From Planctomycetota bacterium (lineage in GTDB: Bacteria > Planctomycetota > UBA1135 > GCA-002686595), in NCBI GenBank assembly GCA_020638875.1, contig JACKHS010000026.1, positions 1-39,602 of the forward strand: a stretch of DNA of 39,602 bases, in the 5' to 3' direction. Of the stretch, positions 15,501-24,894 are shown piece after piece; position 1 is the first letter of the stretch, and every line of letters starts with the position of its first letter. A program made the translations under genes and the position numbers. Under the pieces are notes generated by a model that had not been told where the DNA came from, did no database searches, and was given only the letters and a program-made list of their open reading frames with translations.

Positions 15501-15824
15501 ACCACGGTCGAGGTCGAGCTTCGGCGTGTCGGCAATCTGCGGCTGACTGCGGTCGACCTGCATGGCGAGCCGCTCGCCGGCGTCGAGTTGCACGTGCGGT
15601 CGGTCGCGGACGAGGTGGGGGTCGACTCCTGGATCGCGCGCGGGGAGTTGGCCAGTTCGGCGCTCCGAACGCCGACCGATGGCGAAGGGCACGCGTCGGT
15701 GTTCGGCGTGCCCGCAGGCGAGTACGCGTGGGAGGCGCGCTTCCCCGATGGCTCAACCCGCTCCGGCACCGTCCAGGTGCCCGGGTGGGGGTGGGCCGAG
15801 GTCGAGGTCGAAGCCGGCCACTAG
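12585..15824 (+). CDS. Giant anchored extracytoplasmic protein with carboxypeptidase-regulatory-like repeats
   Basis: The start is ATG 12585; 1,079 residues. An N-terminal hydrophobic segment (about residues 7-23, LGLLGAAVASLLFLILR) without a lipobox cysteine should be an uncleaved anchor or signal. The rest is extracytoplasmic and beta-rich. Several blocks of the 'v.D.dGnPl.gA.V.l' type mark carboxypeptidase regulatory-like (transthyretin-fold) domains, near residues 86 (DLDGNPIVDAEVTL), 187 (DPTGNPLVGAQVHC), 389 (DEDDEPVVGAEVDL) and 989 (DLHGEPLAGVELHV). No catalytic motif is seen. Most of the gene is near 55% GC by hand count, while the last 350 bases return to the local high level. A surface adhesion or scaffold role is inference. 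Confidence 0.75.
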   Translation: MKSYRALGLLGAAVASLLFLILRQAPTQHVRDAELDGREESIDHRSSQTDEAAAPDTLGVVVVDGAASQTPSESRLALDQFHEVVVADLDGNPIVDAEVTLCAVLGAAVHPLAAEKSTLLELEERGSSGRTDASGHCRLVVPGERDCSKAIMWASKPGYLTVGCELERASWSGASNLVLVPAGAVHVRVSDPTGNPLVGAQVHCFGLRIEDARIMGQRGPDVESLQGGDDLDSAYGALRRKYVTNVNGVAHVAACPRTTLLVVSYEGLAPTMVAQLPGDIEIAVQLGQGTFRTGGSLARVDGGALPEGMRVLVRWMSETGRPPLGVFRVNRRGEWGPATLPVPNGGSIQFNVEGGDCFTEPLLVDVPENGKWVQADFVLEPGYDQLVHVLDEDDEPVVGAEVDLWWQGELSSPWRRAWTDERGLALITGCRMGATASCRARAENFTVGIQDAVGIVHDEPVELRMQRAVSLGGHVSYRGHPVEDFNVHVISEFADASRSQAFRGRRDGSFLMNSLSKGRKIIFASAVGRGDSTEVVVEADAGLGHSDVELELLEGFPGIAVVLDALTGRPLSSATAVVRPCLFSQSFEPLGSPIQADPSGAIRIEAVSGSEPTLEVSAPGYGSVIARGVLQQAGVVDFGEVALSRAQILHIVLSGRDELVREGWWFRADGTTRIPYTLVPDTGRLDIPDVLAGHYTFELLRQDGDGQLVSAVLRAGVEWEHIFCLDGGCSIDVRPAHGESGGLRLPVAATVIFEGRSGTPVELTNTLDENGCTRFSGVLGSHATIEFYGGGELVSFTEVQLDEKASILVEYSLRHRLSIRFTSDRDIDFTRSVACIAKSLGSVGSLPWMTCGVDGTVEFGIEGPGSYCVFFYAKEVGVSWYEVAVGANDVHSVGIQVHEGVRLSLKSSDDGMPVGGASWSGSLPGTWAALVGGVTLASGASEEVVLPIGTYDFRVVRDGYWAARVTRELRGDTTVEVELRRVGNLRLTAVDLHGEPLAGVELHVRSVADEVGVDSWIARGELASSALRTPTDGEGHASVFGVPAGEYAWEARFPDGSTRSGTVQVPGWGWAEVEVEAGH

Positions 15825-15935
15825 GCCGAGCGCGCTCGCGTACACGGCGGCGAGCCACCCAGTGTTGCCGCGCCCTCGCGCGATTCCCGCCGCTCCGGTT
15901 CACGCGCGCGCGCCCGAACCCCATCATGGGCCGCC

Positions 15936-18900
15936 ATGCAGTGCGTCCCCCGCGTGCGCCCCTGGCTGACGGCCCTCCTGCTCGCTCTCGCGTGCGCCCT
16001 CCCGGCGCCGGCGCAGACGACGGCGGGGGCCCAGGAGCCGACCCCGGCCCCGACCCCCGCCCCCGCGGCCCAGCTCCCCACCCAGGCCGAGCTCGAGGCC
16101 CAGCTCGCCGCCCTCGCCGACGCGACCGACGAGGACGCGGTCGCGCGGCGGGACGCCTACCGGCAGGCGCTCGACGCGCTCAAGGCGGCCGAGGCGTCGA
16201 AGCTGCGCGCGTCGGAGCTGGCGGCCGAGGTGGCCGCGGCGCCGGCGCTGAGCGCGGACCTGCGCGCCGAGCTGGCGCGCGACCCGGCGCCCGTGGAGCT
16301 CGACCCGGCGGTGACGACCTCGAAGGGCGCCGAGGCCAAGCTGGAGGAGGTGCGCGCGGGGCTCTCGGCGGCGCGCGCGCGGCTGGCCGACCAGGAGACC
16401 GGGCTGGCCGGCGCGAGCGGGCGGCGGGCCGCGGCGCTGGAGGAGCTGGCGCGCGTGCCCGAGGACCTGGCGCGCGCGAACGAGTCGCTGGCCGCCACGC
16501 CGGCCGAGAACGCCGCGCGGCGCGCGCAGCTCGCCTGCCAGGCCGAGCAGCTCGCGGCGCGCCAGCGCGTGCTCGAGCTCGAGCGCGACGGCGCCGAGCC
16601 GCTGAACGAGCTGGCCACCCTGCGGCGCGACTGCGCGCAGCGCGAGGTGACGCGGCCAGGCGGTGGTCGCGGCCTGGGAGGCGCGGCTGGCGGCGCTGCG
16701 CCAGGCCGAGGGCGCGGCGGCCGAGGCCGCGGCGCGCGCCGAGCGCGAGCGCATCGCGCGCAGCTACCCGCTGCTCGAGTCGCTGGCCGACCGCGTGCAC
16801 GCGCTGGCGCAGGCGCGCACCGGCGCGGACGGGCTGCCGGCGCGCGCGGAGGCGGCGCGGCAGGAGCTCGACGCGAGCCGCGCCACCATGCGCGAGCTGA
16901 CGCGGCGCTACCTCTCGGCGCAGGACCGCGTGCGCGCCGGCGGGCTGACCGAGGCCATGGGCCTGATCCTGCGCCGCGACTACGAGTGGCTGCCGAGCGA
17001 GCGCGACCTGCGGCGCGACACGCTCGAGGCGCAGGCGCAGAGCTCGGCCGCGCAGCTCGAGGCCATCGAGTACTCCGAGGAGCGCGAGGACGCCGGCGAC
17101 CCGACCACGCTGCAGGCGCTCGAGCAGAAGCTGCCCAGCGACGCGGCGCAGCGCGACGAGCTGGTCGAGGTGCTGGGCGAGCAGGTGCACGCGCAGGCGG
17201 CCGCGCTCGACGACGTGCTGCACGACCTGCAGGGGCTGACCGCGGCGCTGGACGAGCTCGTGGACGCGCGCGTGCGGCTCGAGCGCCTCGCCGGCGAGTA
17301 CCGCAGCTACATCGAGCAGCGCATCCTGTGGGTGCGCAGCACCGAGCCCGACCCGCTGCCCAGCCTGCTCGCGGCGCCGACGCGCGCGCTCGAGCTGGCC
17401 GAGCACCTGGCCGGCGCGCCGTGGGGCGAGCTCGCGTCGGCCGCGCGCGAGCACCGCGCCGAGCTCGGGCTGAGCGGGCTGCTGCTCGTCGCGCTCGTCG
17501 TCGGGCGGCGGCACCTCAAGCGCAAGCTGGCCGAGCTGGGCGGGCTCGTGCGCTCGTACAAGACCGACCGGTACCTGCACACGGTGCGCGCGCTCGTGAT
17601 CACGCTGCTGCTCGCGGCGCCCGGGCCGCTGCTCGCGTTCACCGCCGGGTGGCTGGCGGGCGCGAGCGAGGACAAGCTCGTCGGCTCGATCGGCCTCGGC
17701 CTGCGCGAGACGGCGCGCGTCTGGCTGGCGCTGAACTTCGTGCGCCGGCTGCTGGTCGACAAGGGCGTCGGCAGCGCGCACTTCCGCTGGCCCGTGAACA
17801 GCCTGAGCGCGGCGCGCCGCGAGCTGCGCTGGCTCGCGCCGATCGTCGTCGCGCTGCTGTTCGTGGTGCTCGCGCTCGACCGCTACGGCAAGGCGACCTG
17901 GAGTGACTCGCTCGGCCGGCCGGCCTTCGTGCTGGTGATGAGCGCGGTCAGCCTGGCGAGCTGGCGCCTGTTGCACAGCGAGGCCGCGTTCTGGAGCGGA
18001 CTGATGCGCTCGGGCGAGGGCTTCGTCTCGCGCACGCACCGCCTGTGGTCGGCCGTGGCGATCCTGCTGCCGGCCGCGCTGGCCGTCGCGGCGCTCGCGG
18101 GCTACCTGTACACCGCGCTGCAGTTCGGCGAGCGGCTGCGCGACTCGATCGGGCTGACGCTGCTGCTGCTGCTCGCGTACGGCCTGCTCGTGCGCTGGCT
18201 GTACCTCGAGCGGCGCAAGCTCGCGGTCGCGCAGGCGCTCGAAGCGCGCGAGCGGCGCGCCGCCGAGGCCGAGGCGCAGGCGCAGGCGGGCACGGCCACG
18301 ACGAGCGGCGAGCAGCCGGTGACGCCCTTCGACGCCGACCGCATCGACATCCCCGCGCTCGACGCGCGCACGCGCGAGCTCTTCCGCAGCGGCATCACCG
18401 TCGCGATGGTGCTGGGGCTGTGGTTCCTGTGGGCGTCGGTGCTGCCGGCGCTGCAGGGGCTCGACCGCGTGCAGCTCTGGCCCGAGCTGACCTTGCTCGA
18501 CGCGCGCGACGTGCAGGGCACGGCGGTCGCGCCGGCGGGCGCGCGGCGACCGGCGCGGCGAGCGCGACGCCGACGGGCGCGCCGAACGCCGCGCCCGCGA
18601 GCGCGCCGGCCGGCGCGGAGGGCGCGAGCGCCGACGCGGCGGCCGAGGGCGGCGCGCCGGCGGTGATGACGCCGACCGCGGTGCTGACCTCGGGCGCGAG
18701 CGCGAGCGCCGGCGCGACGAACGGCCTCGGCCTGCCCGCGCGCCTGACGCTGGCCGACGTGCTGCGCGCGCTCGTGTTCGCGCTGCTCACCGCCGTGGCC
18801 GCGAAGAACCTGCCCGCGCTGCTCGAGCTGGCCGTGCTGCAACGGCTGCCCTTCGACGGCGGCGCGCGCTACGCGGTCTCGACCATCGCGCGCTACCTGA

Positions 18901-19562
18901 TCCTGCTCGTCGGCCTGTCGGCCGTCTCGGGCGCGCTCGGCGTCGGGTGGAAGGAGATCCAGTGGCTGGCCGCGGCGCTGACCTTCGGCCTCGCGTTCGG
19001 CCTGCAGGAGATCTTCGCCAACTTCGTGTCGGGCCTCATCATCCTCGTCGAGCGTCCGATCCGCGTGGGCGACATCGTCACGGTGGGGGGCATCGAGGGC
19101 CGCGTGACCGAGCTGCGCATGCGCTCGACGACGATCCTCGACTGGGACCGCCGCGAGCTGCTCGTGCCGAACAAGGAGTTCATCACCGGCAGCGTCATCA
19201 ACTGGACGCTGACCGATCCGGTGACGCGCGTCATCATCCCCGTCGGCGTGGCGTACGGCTCGGACACGGCCGAGACCAAGCGCCGCCTGCTCGCGATCGC
19301 GAAGGCCATGCCGCTCGTGCTCGCCGACCCGCCCCCGCACGTGCTCTTCAAGCGCTTCGGCGACAGCTCCCTCGACTTCGAGCTGCGCGTCTACATCGGC
19401 AGCCGCGACTACTGGGTCGACGTCGTCGACCGCCTGCACACCGAGATCGACCGCTCGTTCCGTCAGGCCGGCATCGAGATCGCCTTCCCGCAGCGCGACC
19501 TGCACCTGCGCAGCGTCGACCCGGGCGTCGGCGCCGCGCTGCGCGGCGAGCCGCGCGCCTGA
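15936..19562 (+). CDS. MscK/KefA-type mechanosensitive channel, broken by two compensating frameshifts
   Basis: Three frames join into one protein of about 1,208 residues. Part one (15936 to about 16655) has a signal peptide (WLTALLLALACALPAPAQ) and an Ala/Glu-rich coiled-coil periplasmic domain. An extra C near 16655 moves reading to the frame that continues to about 18541 with more coiled coil and several membrane segments. A missing base in the GC repeat near 18541-18547 restores the first frame, which encodes a Pro/Ala linker and the MscS core: FGLAFGLQEIFANFVSGLIILVERPIRVGD and VPNKEFITGSVINWTL, both typical of MscK. The family opens under membrane tension to release solutes. The two indels cancel, and the sequence around each reads sensibly across the shift, which favours sequence error over true decay. 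Confidence 0.8.
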
Positions 19563-19629
19563 CGCGAACGCGCGCGGCGGCGCGGCCCGAGGGCCACGCC
19601 GCCGCGTCGCTGCGGAGCGCGCCGCGCTC

Positions 19630-21387
19630 CTACCAGAAGGTCACCTGCATCGCGTTGGAGGTGTTGAAGCCGTTGGCGCAGGGGCCGAACGGGTCGCGGT
19701 ACCAGCCCTGGAAGTTCCAGGTCGAGCCGGGGATGATCGGGCAGCCGGCGGACGCGGCGAGGACGCCGATGCCGGGGCCGTACACGATCTGGCCGGCGGC
19801 GCCGCTGTTCTGCAGCGGCAGGCGGCACACGTTCCCGCCGGCGCAGCGCAGGCCGTCGCCGAAGGGCAGCGGGCCGACCTGCAGCGTGCCCATGTAGACG
19901 ATGCCGAACTGGAAGGTGGGCATCTGCGACACGGTCAGCACGAGGTCGTCCGGGATCACGCCGCTCGAGCCCGCGGCCGTCATCAGCGCGCCGACGCCGG
20001 TCGAGTTCTTGCAGCCCGCGGTCGCGTCGACGTTGCCGCACGGCGCGCCGACGGCGCAGAAGCAGTAGGGCGTCGCGATCAGCAGCGGCCCCTCGCAGAC
20101 GTCCGGGATGCCGTTCTGGTTCGTGTCCGCGGCGGCGCCGGTGACGATGTCGAGCGTGTCCTCGACGTTGTTGCCGTTGCAGTCGCGCAGGTCGAGGCGG
20201 TGGTAGTCCAGCGCGTCGAGCTCGTCCGCGCCGCAGGGCAGCATCGGCGTCGAGCGCAGCGTGGCGAGGCCCAGGTTCTCGGCCGGGATCCAGATGGCGG
20301 GGAAGGGCGAGACGCCGCCGGCGATCGGCGGGATCAGGATGTCGCCCGGCTCGATCGGCAGCCCGAACATCGAGTCCGGCGCGCCGATCACCGCGGAGCC
20401 GCGGCGCACGGAGAACATCAGCATGTCCGTGCCGCCGCCGACCCAGTCGTACGGCGCGCTCGAGACCTGGTAGCCCGGGAAGCCGTTCTCGGCCAGGATC
20501 AGCGCGTCGAGGTCGTCGCTGTCGGGACCGCCGATCAGGTCGAGGCCGAGCGCCGGCGCCGGCGCGTACAGCCCGACGCCGGCCGCGGTCGTCACGAGCA
20601 CGTCGCCGCCGACGAAGCCGTGCGCCATCGCCGAGCCCGTGCCCGTGATGCCGTGGCAGCCGTCGAAGAAGGTCGGGCCCGCGTCGAGCGAGAAGAAGTT
20701 GCCGAGCGCCGGGCCGCTCTGCAGGTTCAGCGCGTCGAGGTTGTCGCCCATCGCGACCGGGCCGGGGAGCGGCGCGGTGGGCTCCTTCAGGCCGACGCCG
20801 GGGTAGGTGTAGCCCGAGCCGCTGTACAGGCCGTCGCCGTCGAGCGTGCCGACGTGGCCCCACACGCCGACGACCGGCGGCACGGGCGCGGGCGGCATGC
20901 CCGGGCTCAGGTTGATCATCACGTCCGCGGCGCCGTCGCCGACGGGGAACTCGCTGACGAGGTTGGGCAGCGCGGGCGCGCCCGGCGCGCCGGCGGCGAA
21001 CTCGTCCACCGAGAACCACAGGTCGCCCGACTGGATGGGGAAGTTGGGCGAGAAGCGGTCATCGGTGCCGTGGCTGAAGGCGTCGACCTCGATCTTGCAC
21101 GGCGTGCCGCCGGGGTGTCCGACGCAGCCCGCGTGCAGCGCGAGGTTGAGGCCGCCGGCGCCGCCGGTGATCGAGATCATCGGCGTCGGCAGCGGGCCGA
21201 GCGCGGGCACGCCGCCGCACGGCTCGAGGATGTCGCCCTCGGTCAGCGGGACGGCCGCGGCGCAACCGGGCGCGCCGACCGTGGGGCTGTTCCAGTCGAT
21301 GGAGAACTGGACGCGGGTCTGGGCCGCGGCGGAGGCGCCGAGGGCGAGGACGGGGAGGGCGCGCAGGGCGAGTCGGGTGTGTCGCAT
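19630..21387 (-). CDS. Large secreted protein with calcium-binding-like repeat and the shared C-terminal module
   Basis: The start is ATG 21387, with GGAG ten bases upstream; 585 residues. A Sec signal peptide (MRHTRLALRALPVLALGASAAAQ) leads into about 390 residues of beta-rich sequence with repeated 'GD.l.....G.GLY.P' type phrases. Around residues 400-435 DCNGNNVEDTLDIV and DTNQNGIPDVCEG resemble dockerin or thrombospondin-3-like calcium loops. Residues about 440-585 are the Cys-containing module also found in the two proteins starting at 24895 and 26172 (PFGDGLRCAGGNVCRL..WYRDP..ANGFNTSNAMQVTFW). It is probably surface-exposed or released. Its role is unknown. It is divergent from the LacI-type gene. 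Confidence 0.8.
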   Translation of the reverse strand: MRHTRLALRALPVLALGASAAAQTRVQFSIDWNSPTVGAPGCAAAVPLTEGDILEPCGGVPALGPLPTPMISITGGAGGLNLALHAGCVGHPGGTPCKIEVDAFSHGTDDRFSPNFPIQSGDLWFSVDEFAAGAPGAPALPNLVSEFPVGDGAADVMINLSPGMPPAPVPPVVGVWGHVGTLDGDGLYSGSGYTYPGVGLKEPTAPLPGPVAMGDNLDALNLQSGPALGNFFSLDAGPTFFDGCHGITGTGSAMAHGFVGGDVLVTTAAGVGLYAPAPALGLDLIGGPDSDDLDALILAENGFPGYQVSSAPYDWVGGGTDMLMFSVRRGSAVIGAPDSMFGLPIEPGDILIPPIAGGVSPFPAIWIPAENLGLATLRSTPMLPCGADELDALDYHRLDLRDCNGNNVEDTLDIVTGAAADTNQNGIPDVCEGPLLIATPYCFCAVGAPCGNVDATAGCKNSTGVGALMTAAGSSGVIPDDLVLTVSQMPTFQFGIVYMGTLQVGPLPFGDGLRCAGGNVCRLPLQNSGAAGQIVYGPGIGVLAASAGCPIIPGSTWNFQGWYRDPFGPCANGFNTSNAMQVTFW

Positions 21388-21559
21388 GGGAAAGGTCTCC
21401 GAGGGTGGTGAGGTGCGGACACCCCCAACTGCGGCGCGCCGCGCGACCCGGACAGCGCGTCGCGAAAAAGCTCGCCGCGCGCGCGACCTTCGCCAGCGGA
21501 TAGGAAGTTGCAACCTACGCACGCGGACGTAGCCCTGCAGCTCGTCGCCGGAAGGCTGG

Positions 21560-21577
21560 CGAGAATTCGTATTCTCG
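21560..21577. promoter_or_regulatory. Palindromic operator upstream of the LacI-type regulator
   Basis: CGAGAATTCGTATTCTCG: 7-bp arms around TCGT, in AT-rich sequence unlike its surroundings, directly before a TAGACT box. Size and symmetry fit a LacI-family operator. The position suggests the regulator represses its own promoter and thus the linked GH13 gene. Confidence 0.6.
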
Positions 21578-21580
21578 GCT

Positions 21581-21586
21581 TAGACT
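21581..21586 (+). promoter_or_regulatory. -10 box TAGACT of the LacI-type gene
   Basis: TAGACTGG follows the palindrome by three bases and precedes the ATG at 21609 by 28 bases. A bound repressor would cover the -35 region. Confidence 0.45.
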
Positions 21587-21608
21587 GGGGGCCTGCTCGT
21601 GCAGAGAC

Positions 21609-22625
21609 ATGCGCATCACCCAGCACGACATCGCCCGCAAGGCCAACGTCTCGCAGTCCACCGTGAGCCGCGTGCTCGCCGGAGACGCGAAGGTCGACGC
21701 GTCGCTGCGCCGCCGCGTGCAGGAAGTGCTCGAGGCCGAGAACTACTTCCGCAACGCGCGCGCGGCGGGCCTGCGCAAGCGCAGCTCGGCGCAGGTCGGC
21801 GTGGTGCTCAAGCGCCCGGCGCGCAGCCTCGAGGGCGACCCGTTCGTGTCGGTGCTCGTCTCGTGCATGACCGAGGTGCTGCGCCCGGCCGACTACCACC
21901 TGTGCGTCGAGGTCGCGTCGTCGTCGGCCGAGCAGGCGCACATCTACGAGCAGTTGCTGCGCTCGGACCGCGTCGACGGCGTGGTCGTGCTCGAGCCGGA
22001 GATGCGCGACGCGCGCTTCGCGCAGTTGCTCGAGGACCGCTTCCCGTTCGTCGTCGTGGGGGACCCCGGCGAGGTCGCGGTGCCGTCGGTCGACAACGAC
22101 AACGTGATGGCCGGCGCGCTGGCGACGCGACACCTGCTCGAGGCGGGCTGCGCGCGCGTCGGCATGATCGCCGGACCCGACGAGGTGCGCTTCAGCGAGG
22201 ACCGCATCCGCGGCTACGTGCAGGCGATGCGCGCCGCGGGCCAACCGCCGCGCGTGTGGCACTCCGCGTTCGGACCGCGCGCCGCGCGCGAGACGGCGCG
22301 CCGCGCGTTCGACGAGGACGCGCCGCCGGACGCGCTGGTGGTGCTGGACGACGCGATGGCGCTCGGCGCGGTGAGCGAGGCCCAGCGCCTCGGCCTGCGC
22401 GTGCCCGAGGACCTGGCGCTGGTGGGCTTCAACGACTCCGGGCTCTGCGAGCTCGTCGAGGGCGGGCTCAGCAGCGTGGCGCTGAACATCGAGGACCTGA
22501 TCCGCAAGGCGACGGAGGAGCTCTTGGAGATGATGAGAGGACGCAAGCCGATCCGCAGGACTCGCGAGCTCGTGCCGTGCTCGCTCGTGGCGCGCCGCTC
22601 GAGCGCCCGTGGAGGTCGCGCGTGA
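21609..22625 (+). CDS. LacI-family transcriptional regulator (likely alpha-glucan responsive)
   Basis: This is 338 residues, the normal LacI length. The N-terminal helix-turn-helix reads ITQHDIARKANVSQSTVSRVLAG, followed by a hinge-helix region and a periplasmic-binding-protein-like sensor domain (VDGVVVLEP, VDNDNVMAGALATRHLLEAGC, EDLALVGFND). A 7-bp-arm palindrome lies just upstream and is a likely operator. The stop overlaps the GTG of a secreted GH13 enzyme, and the wider neighbourhood encodes amylases, a maltodextrin importer and phosphorylase, so a MalR/CcpA-like role with a maltodextrin-related effector is likely. The effector cannot be read from sequence. Confidence 0.9.
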   Translation: MRITQHDIARKANVSQSTVSRVLAGDAKVDASLRRRVQEVLEAENYFRNARAAGLRKRSSAQVGVVLKRPARSLEGDPFVSVLVSCMTEVLRPADYHLCVEVASSSAEQAHIYEQLLRSDRVDGVVVLEPEMRDARFAQLLEDRFPFVVVGDPGEVAVPSVDNDNVMAGALATRHLLEAGCARVGMIAGPDEVRFSEDRIRGYVQAMRAAGQPPRVWHSAFGPRAARETARRAFDEDAPPDALVVLDDAMALGAVSEAQRLGLRVPEDLALVGFNDSGLCELVEGGLSSVALNIEDLIRKATEELLEMMRGRKPIRRTRELVPCSLVARRSSARGGRA

Positions 22626-24826
22626 GCCGCCTCGCCGGACTCGTCGCGGTGCTCGCGCTGAGCGCCGCGCCCGCCGCCGCGCAGGGCATCGTGAGCCGCA
22701 CGCGCCTCGCGCCGCTGCCGCCCGCGCCGACCCGCACGGCGCTGTACTTCGACTACTACACCGTGCAGGTCGACGGCTGGGACTGGCGCTTCGACGTCAC
22801 GCTCACGCAGACGAACAGCACCGCGGTGGACCTGTACCTCAAGCGCGGCGCGCTGCCGACGCTGACGGACTTCGACGCCAAGAGCGCGACGCCGTGGACC
22901 GCCAACGAGGCGCTCACCGTCGACGCCGCCTCGACGCCCGTGCTCGCGCCGGGCACGTGGTACGTCGGCGTGTTCCACCCGCTCGGCGGCGGGTACGGCC
23001 TCGGCATCGTCGAGGCGCCCGAGCCCTCGAGCCACGCCGGCATGGGCGCGAACCCGTACACCGGCGGGCTCTTGGGCGAGGACGGCGTGGGCTTCCGCGT
23101 CTGGGCGCCGAACGCGAGCAGCGTGCACGTCTCGGGCGACTTCAACGGCTGGTCGGGCACCGCGGCGCCGATGGCGTCCGACGGCGCGGGGCACTGGTCG
23201 CTCGACGTGCGCGGGGCGAGCGCGGGGCAGCGCTACAAGTACGTCGTCCGCAACGGCGCGCAGACGCTGTGGAAGAACGACGCGCGCGCCCGCGCGCTGA
23301 CCTCGTCCACCGGCGAGAGCCTGATCGTCGACCCGGCGGCCTTCGACTGGGGCACGCAGCCCTACGCGACGCCGAACTGGAACGACCTCGTCGTCTACGA
23401 GCTGCACGTCGGCACGTTCTTCGACGCGCCGGGCGGCCTGCCCGGGACGTTCCAGACGGCGCTCGCGAAGGTGCCGTACCTGGCCGACCTCGGCGTGACC
23501 GCGGTGGAGCTGATGCCGTCGTGCGAGTTCCCGGGCGACTACTCCTGGGGCTACAACTACGCGCACCCCTTCGCGGTGGAGTCGATCTACGGCGGCACCG
23601 ACGGCCTCAAGGCGTTCGTCAAGTCCTGCCACGAGCACGGCATCGCGGTGCTGCTCGACGTGCTCTACAACCACTGGGGTCCCAACGACCTCGACCTGTG
23701 GCGCTACGACGGCTGGGCCGTCGGCAACTACGGCGGCATCTACTTCTACAACTCGACGCAGTCGCAGACGCCCTGGGGGGACACGCGCCCGGACTTCGGC
23801 CGCGGCGAGGTGCGCCAGTACATCCGCGACAACGTGCTGTTCTGGCTCGACGAGTACCGCCTCGACGGCCTGCGCTGGGACTCGACCTCGAACATCCGCA
23901 CGAGCCCCTGGGGCGACAACGCGGACGGCTGGTCGCTGATGCAGTGGTGCAACGACGAGGTCGACGCGACCGCGCCGTGGAAGATCAACATCGCCGAGGA
24001 CATGTTCAACGCGCCCAACGAGTGGATCACACGCTCGACGGGCACCGGCGGGGCGGGCTTCGACTCGCAGTGGGACGCGCTCTTCGTGCACCCGATCCGC
24101 GCGGCGGTGATCGCGGCGAACGACGGCGACCGCAACATGTGGTCGGTGCGCGACGCGATCGCGCAGCAGTACAACGGCCAGGCGACGCGGCGCGTGATCT
24201 ACACCGAGTCGCACGACGAGGTGGCCAACGGCAAGTCGCGCGTGCCCGAGGAGATCTGGCCCGGCAACGCCGGCAGCTACTATTCGAAGAAGCGCTCGAC
24301 GCTGGCCGCGGCGGTCGTGCTGACCTCGCCCGGCGTGCCGATGCTCTTCCAGGGCCAGGAGTTCCTCGAGGACGGCTTCTTCAGCGACGGCGACCCGCTC
24401 GACTGGAGCAAGCTCACGACCTTCGCGGGCATCCAGCAGCTCTACAAGGACCTCATCCGCCTGCGTCGCGACCTCGACGGCACGACGCGCGGGTTGACCG
24501 GGGACCACGTCAACGTGTTCCACGTCGACGACTTCAACAAGCTCGTCGCCTACCACCGCTGGGACCAGGGCGGCGCGGGCGACGACGTCGTGGTCGTGTG
24601 CAACTTCGCCAACACGACCTGGGCGACGCCCCAGAACTACACCATCGGTCTGCCGCGCGCGGGCACGTGGTTCGTGCGCTTCAACAGCGACGCGGTGGGC
24701 TACGACGCGAGCTTCGAGGACTGGCCGGCGGTCGCGATCACCGCGCAACCCGGCGGCTACGACGGCTTGCCCTATCACGGCACGATCAGCATCGGCAAGT
24801 ACACGGCGCTGATCCTCTCCCAGTGA
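22622..24826 (+). CDS. Secreted GH13 alpha-glucan enzyme with N-terminal PPC-like and CBM48 domains
   Basis: GTG 22622 overlaps the LacI stop (GTGA); 734 residues. A signal peptide (LAGLVAVLALSAAPAAAQ) is followed by a beta domain resembling the bacterial pre-peptidase C-terminal type (about residues 35-140), a CBM48 (VGFRVWAPNASSVHVSGDFNGWS, near residue 160) and a GH13 barrel. Catalytic residues fall at D420 (GLRWDS), E459 (NIAEDM) and D532 (ESHDEV). The CBM48-barrel order and motifs are closest to branching enzymes or maltooligosyl-trehalose hydrolases, but export makes polymer breakdown or remodelling outside the cytoplasm more likely. The next gene starts 68 bases on. Confidence 0.88.
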   Translation: MSRLAGLVAVLALSAAPAAAQGIVSRTRLAPLPPAPTRTALYFDYYTVQVDGWDWRFDVTLTQTNSTAVDLYLKRGALPTLTDFDAKSATPWTANEALTVDAASTPVLAPGTWYVGVFHPLGGGYGLGIVEAPEPSSHAGMGANPYTGGLLGEDGVGFRVWAPNASSVHVSGDFNGWSGTAAPMASDGAGHWSLDVRGASAGQRYKYVVRNGAQTLWKNDARARALTSSTGESLIVDPAAFDWGTQPYATPNWNDLVVYELHVGTFFDAPGGLPGTFQTALAKVPYLADLGVTAVELMPSCEFPGDYSWGYNYAHPFAVESIYGGTDGLKAFVKSCHEHGIAVLLDVLYNHWGPNDLDLWRYDGWAVGNYGGIYFYNSTQSQTPWGDTRPDFGRGEVRQYIRDNVLFWLDEYRLDGLRWDSTSNIRTSPWGDNADGWSLMQWCNDEVDATAPWKINIAEDMFNAPNEWITRSTGTGGAGFDSQWDALFVHPIRAAVIAANDGDRNMWSVRDAIAQQYNGQATRRVIYTESHDEVANGKSRVPEEIWPGNAGSYYSKKRSTLAAAVVLTSPGVPMLFQGQEFLEDGFFSDGDPLDWSKLTTFAGIQQLYKDLIRLRRDLDGTTRGLTGDHVNVFHVDDFNKLVAYHRWDQGGAGDDVVVVCNFANTTWATPQNYTIGLPRAGTWFVRFNSDAVGYDASFEDWPAVAITAQPGGYDGLPYHGTISIGKYTALILSQ

Positions 24827-24894
24827 GGCGCGCGGCGCCTCGCCTTCGATCCCTATCCCGAATTCTCCCCCGACTCATCAGAAGAGGAAGACCC

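Noticed and set aside
10297..15935. Integrative element inserted at the tRNA
   Set aside because: No integrase, transposase or second copy of the tRNA 3' end was found near 15,825-15,935, although the low-GC block lies downstream of the tRNA.
16640..18560. Programmed ribosomal frameshifting in the channel gene
   Set aside because: No slippery heptamer followed by a stem was seen at either site; the two indels cancel each other, which fits sequence error better.
24855..24870. Second LacI operator before the first lectin-like gene
   Set aside because: Only a half-site-like GAATTCTC is present, without a matching second arm.
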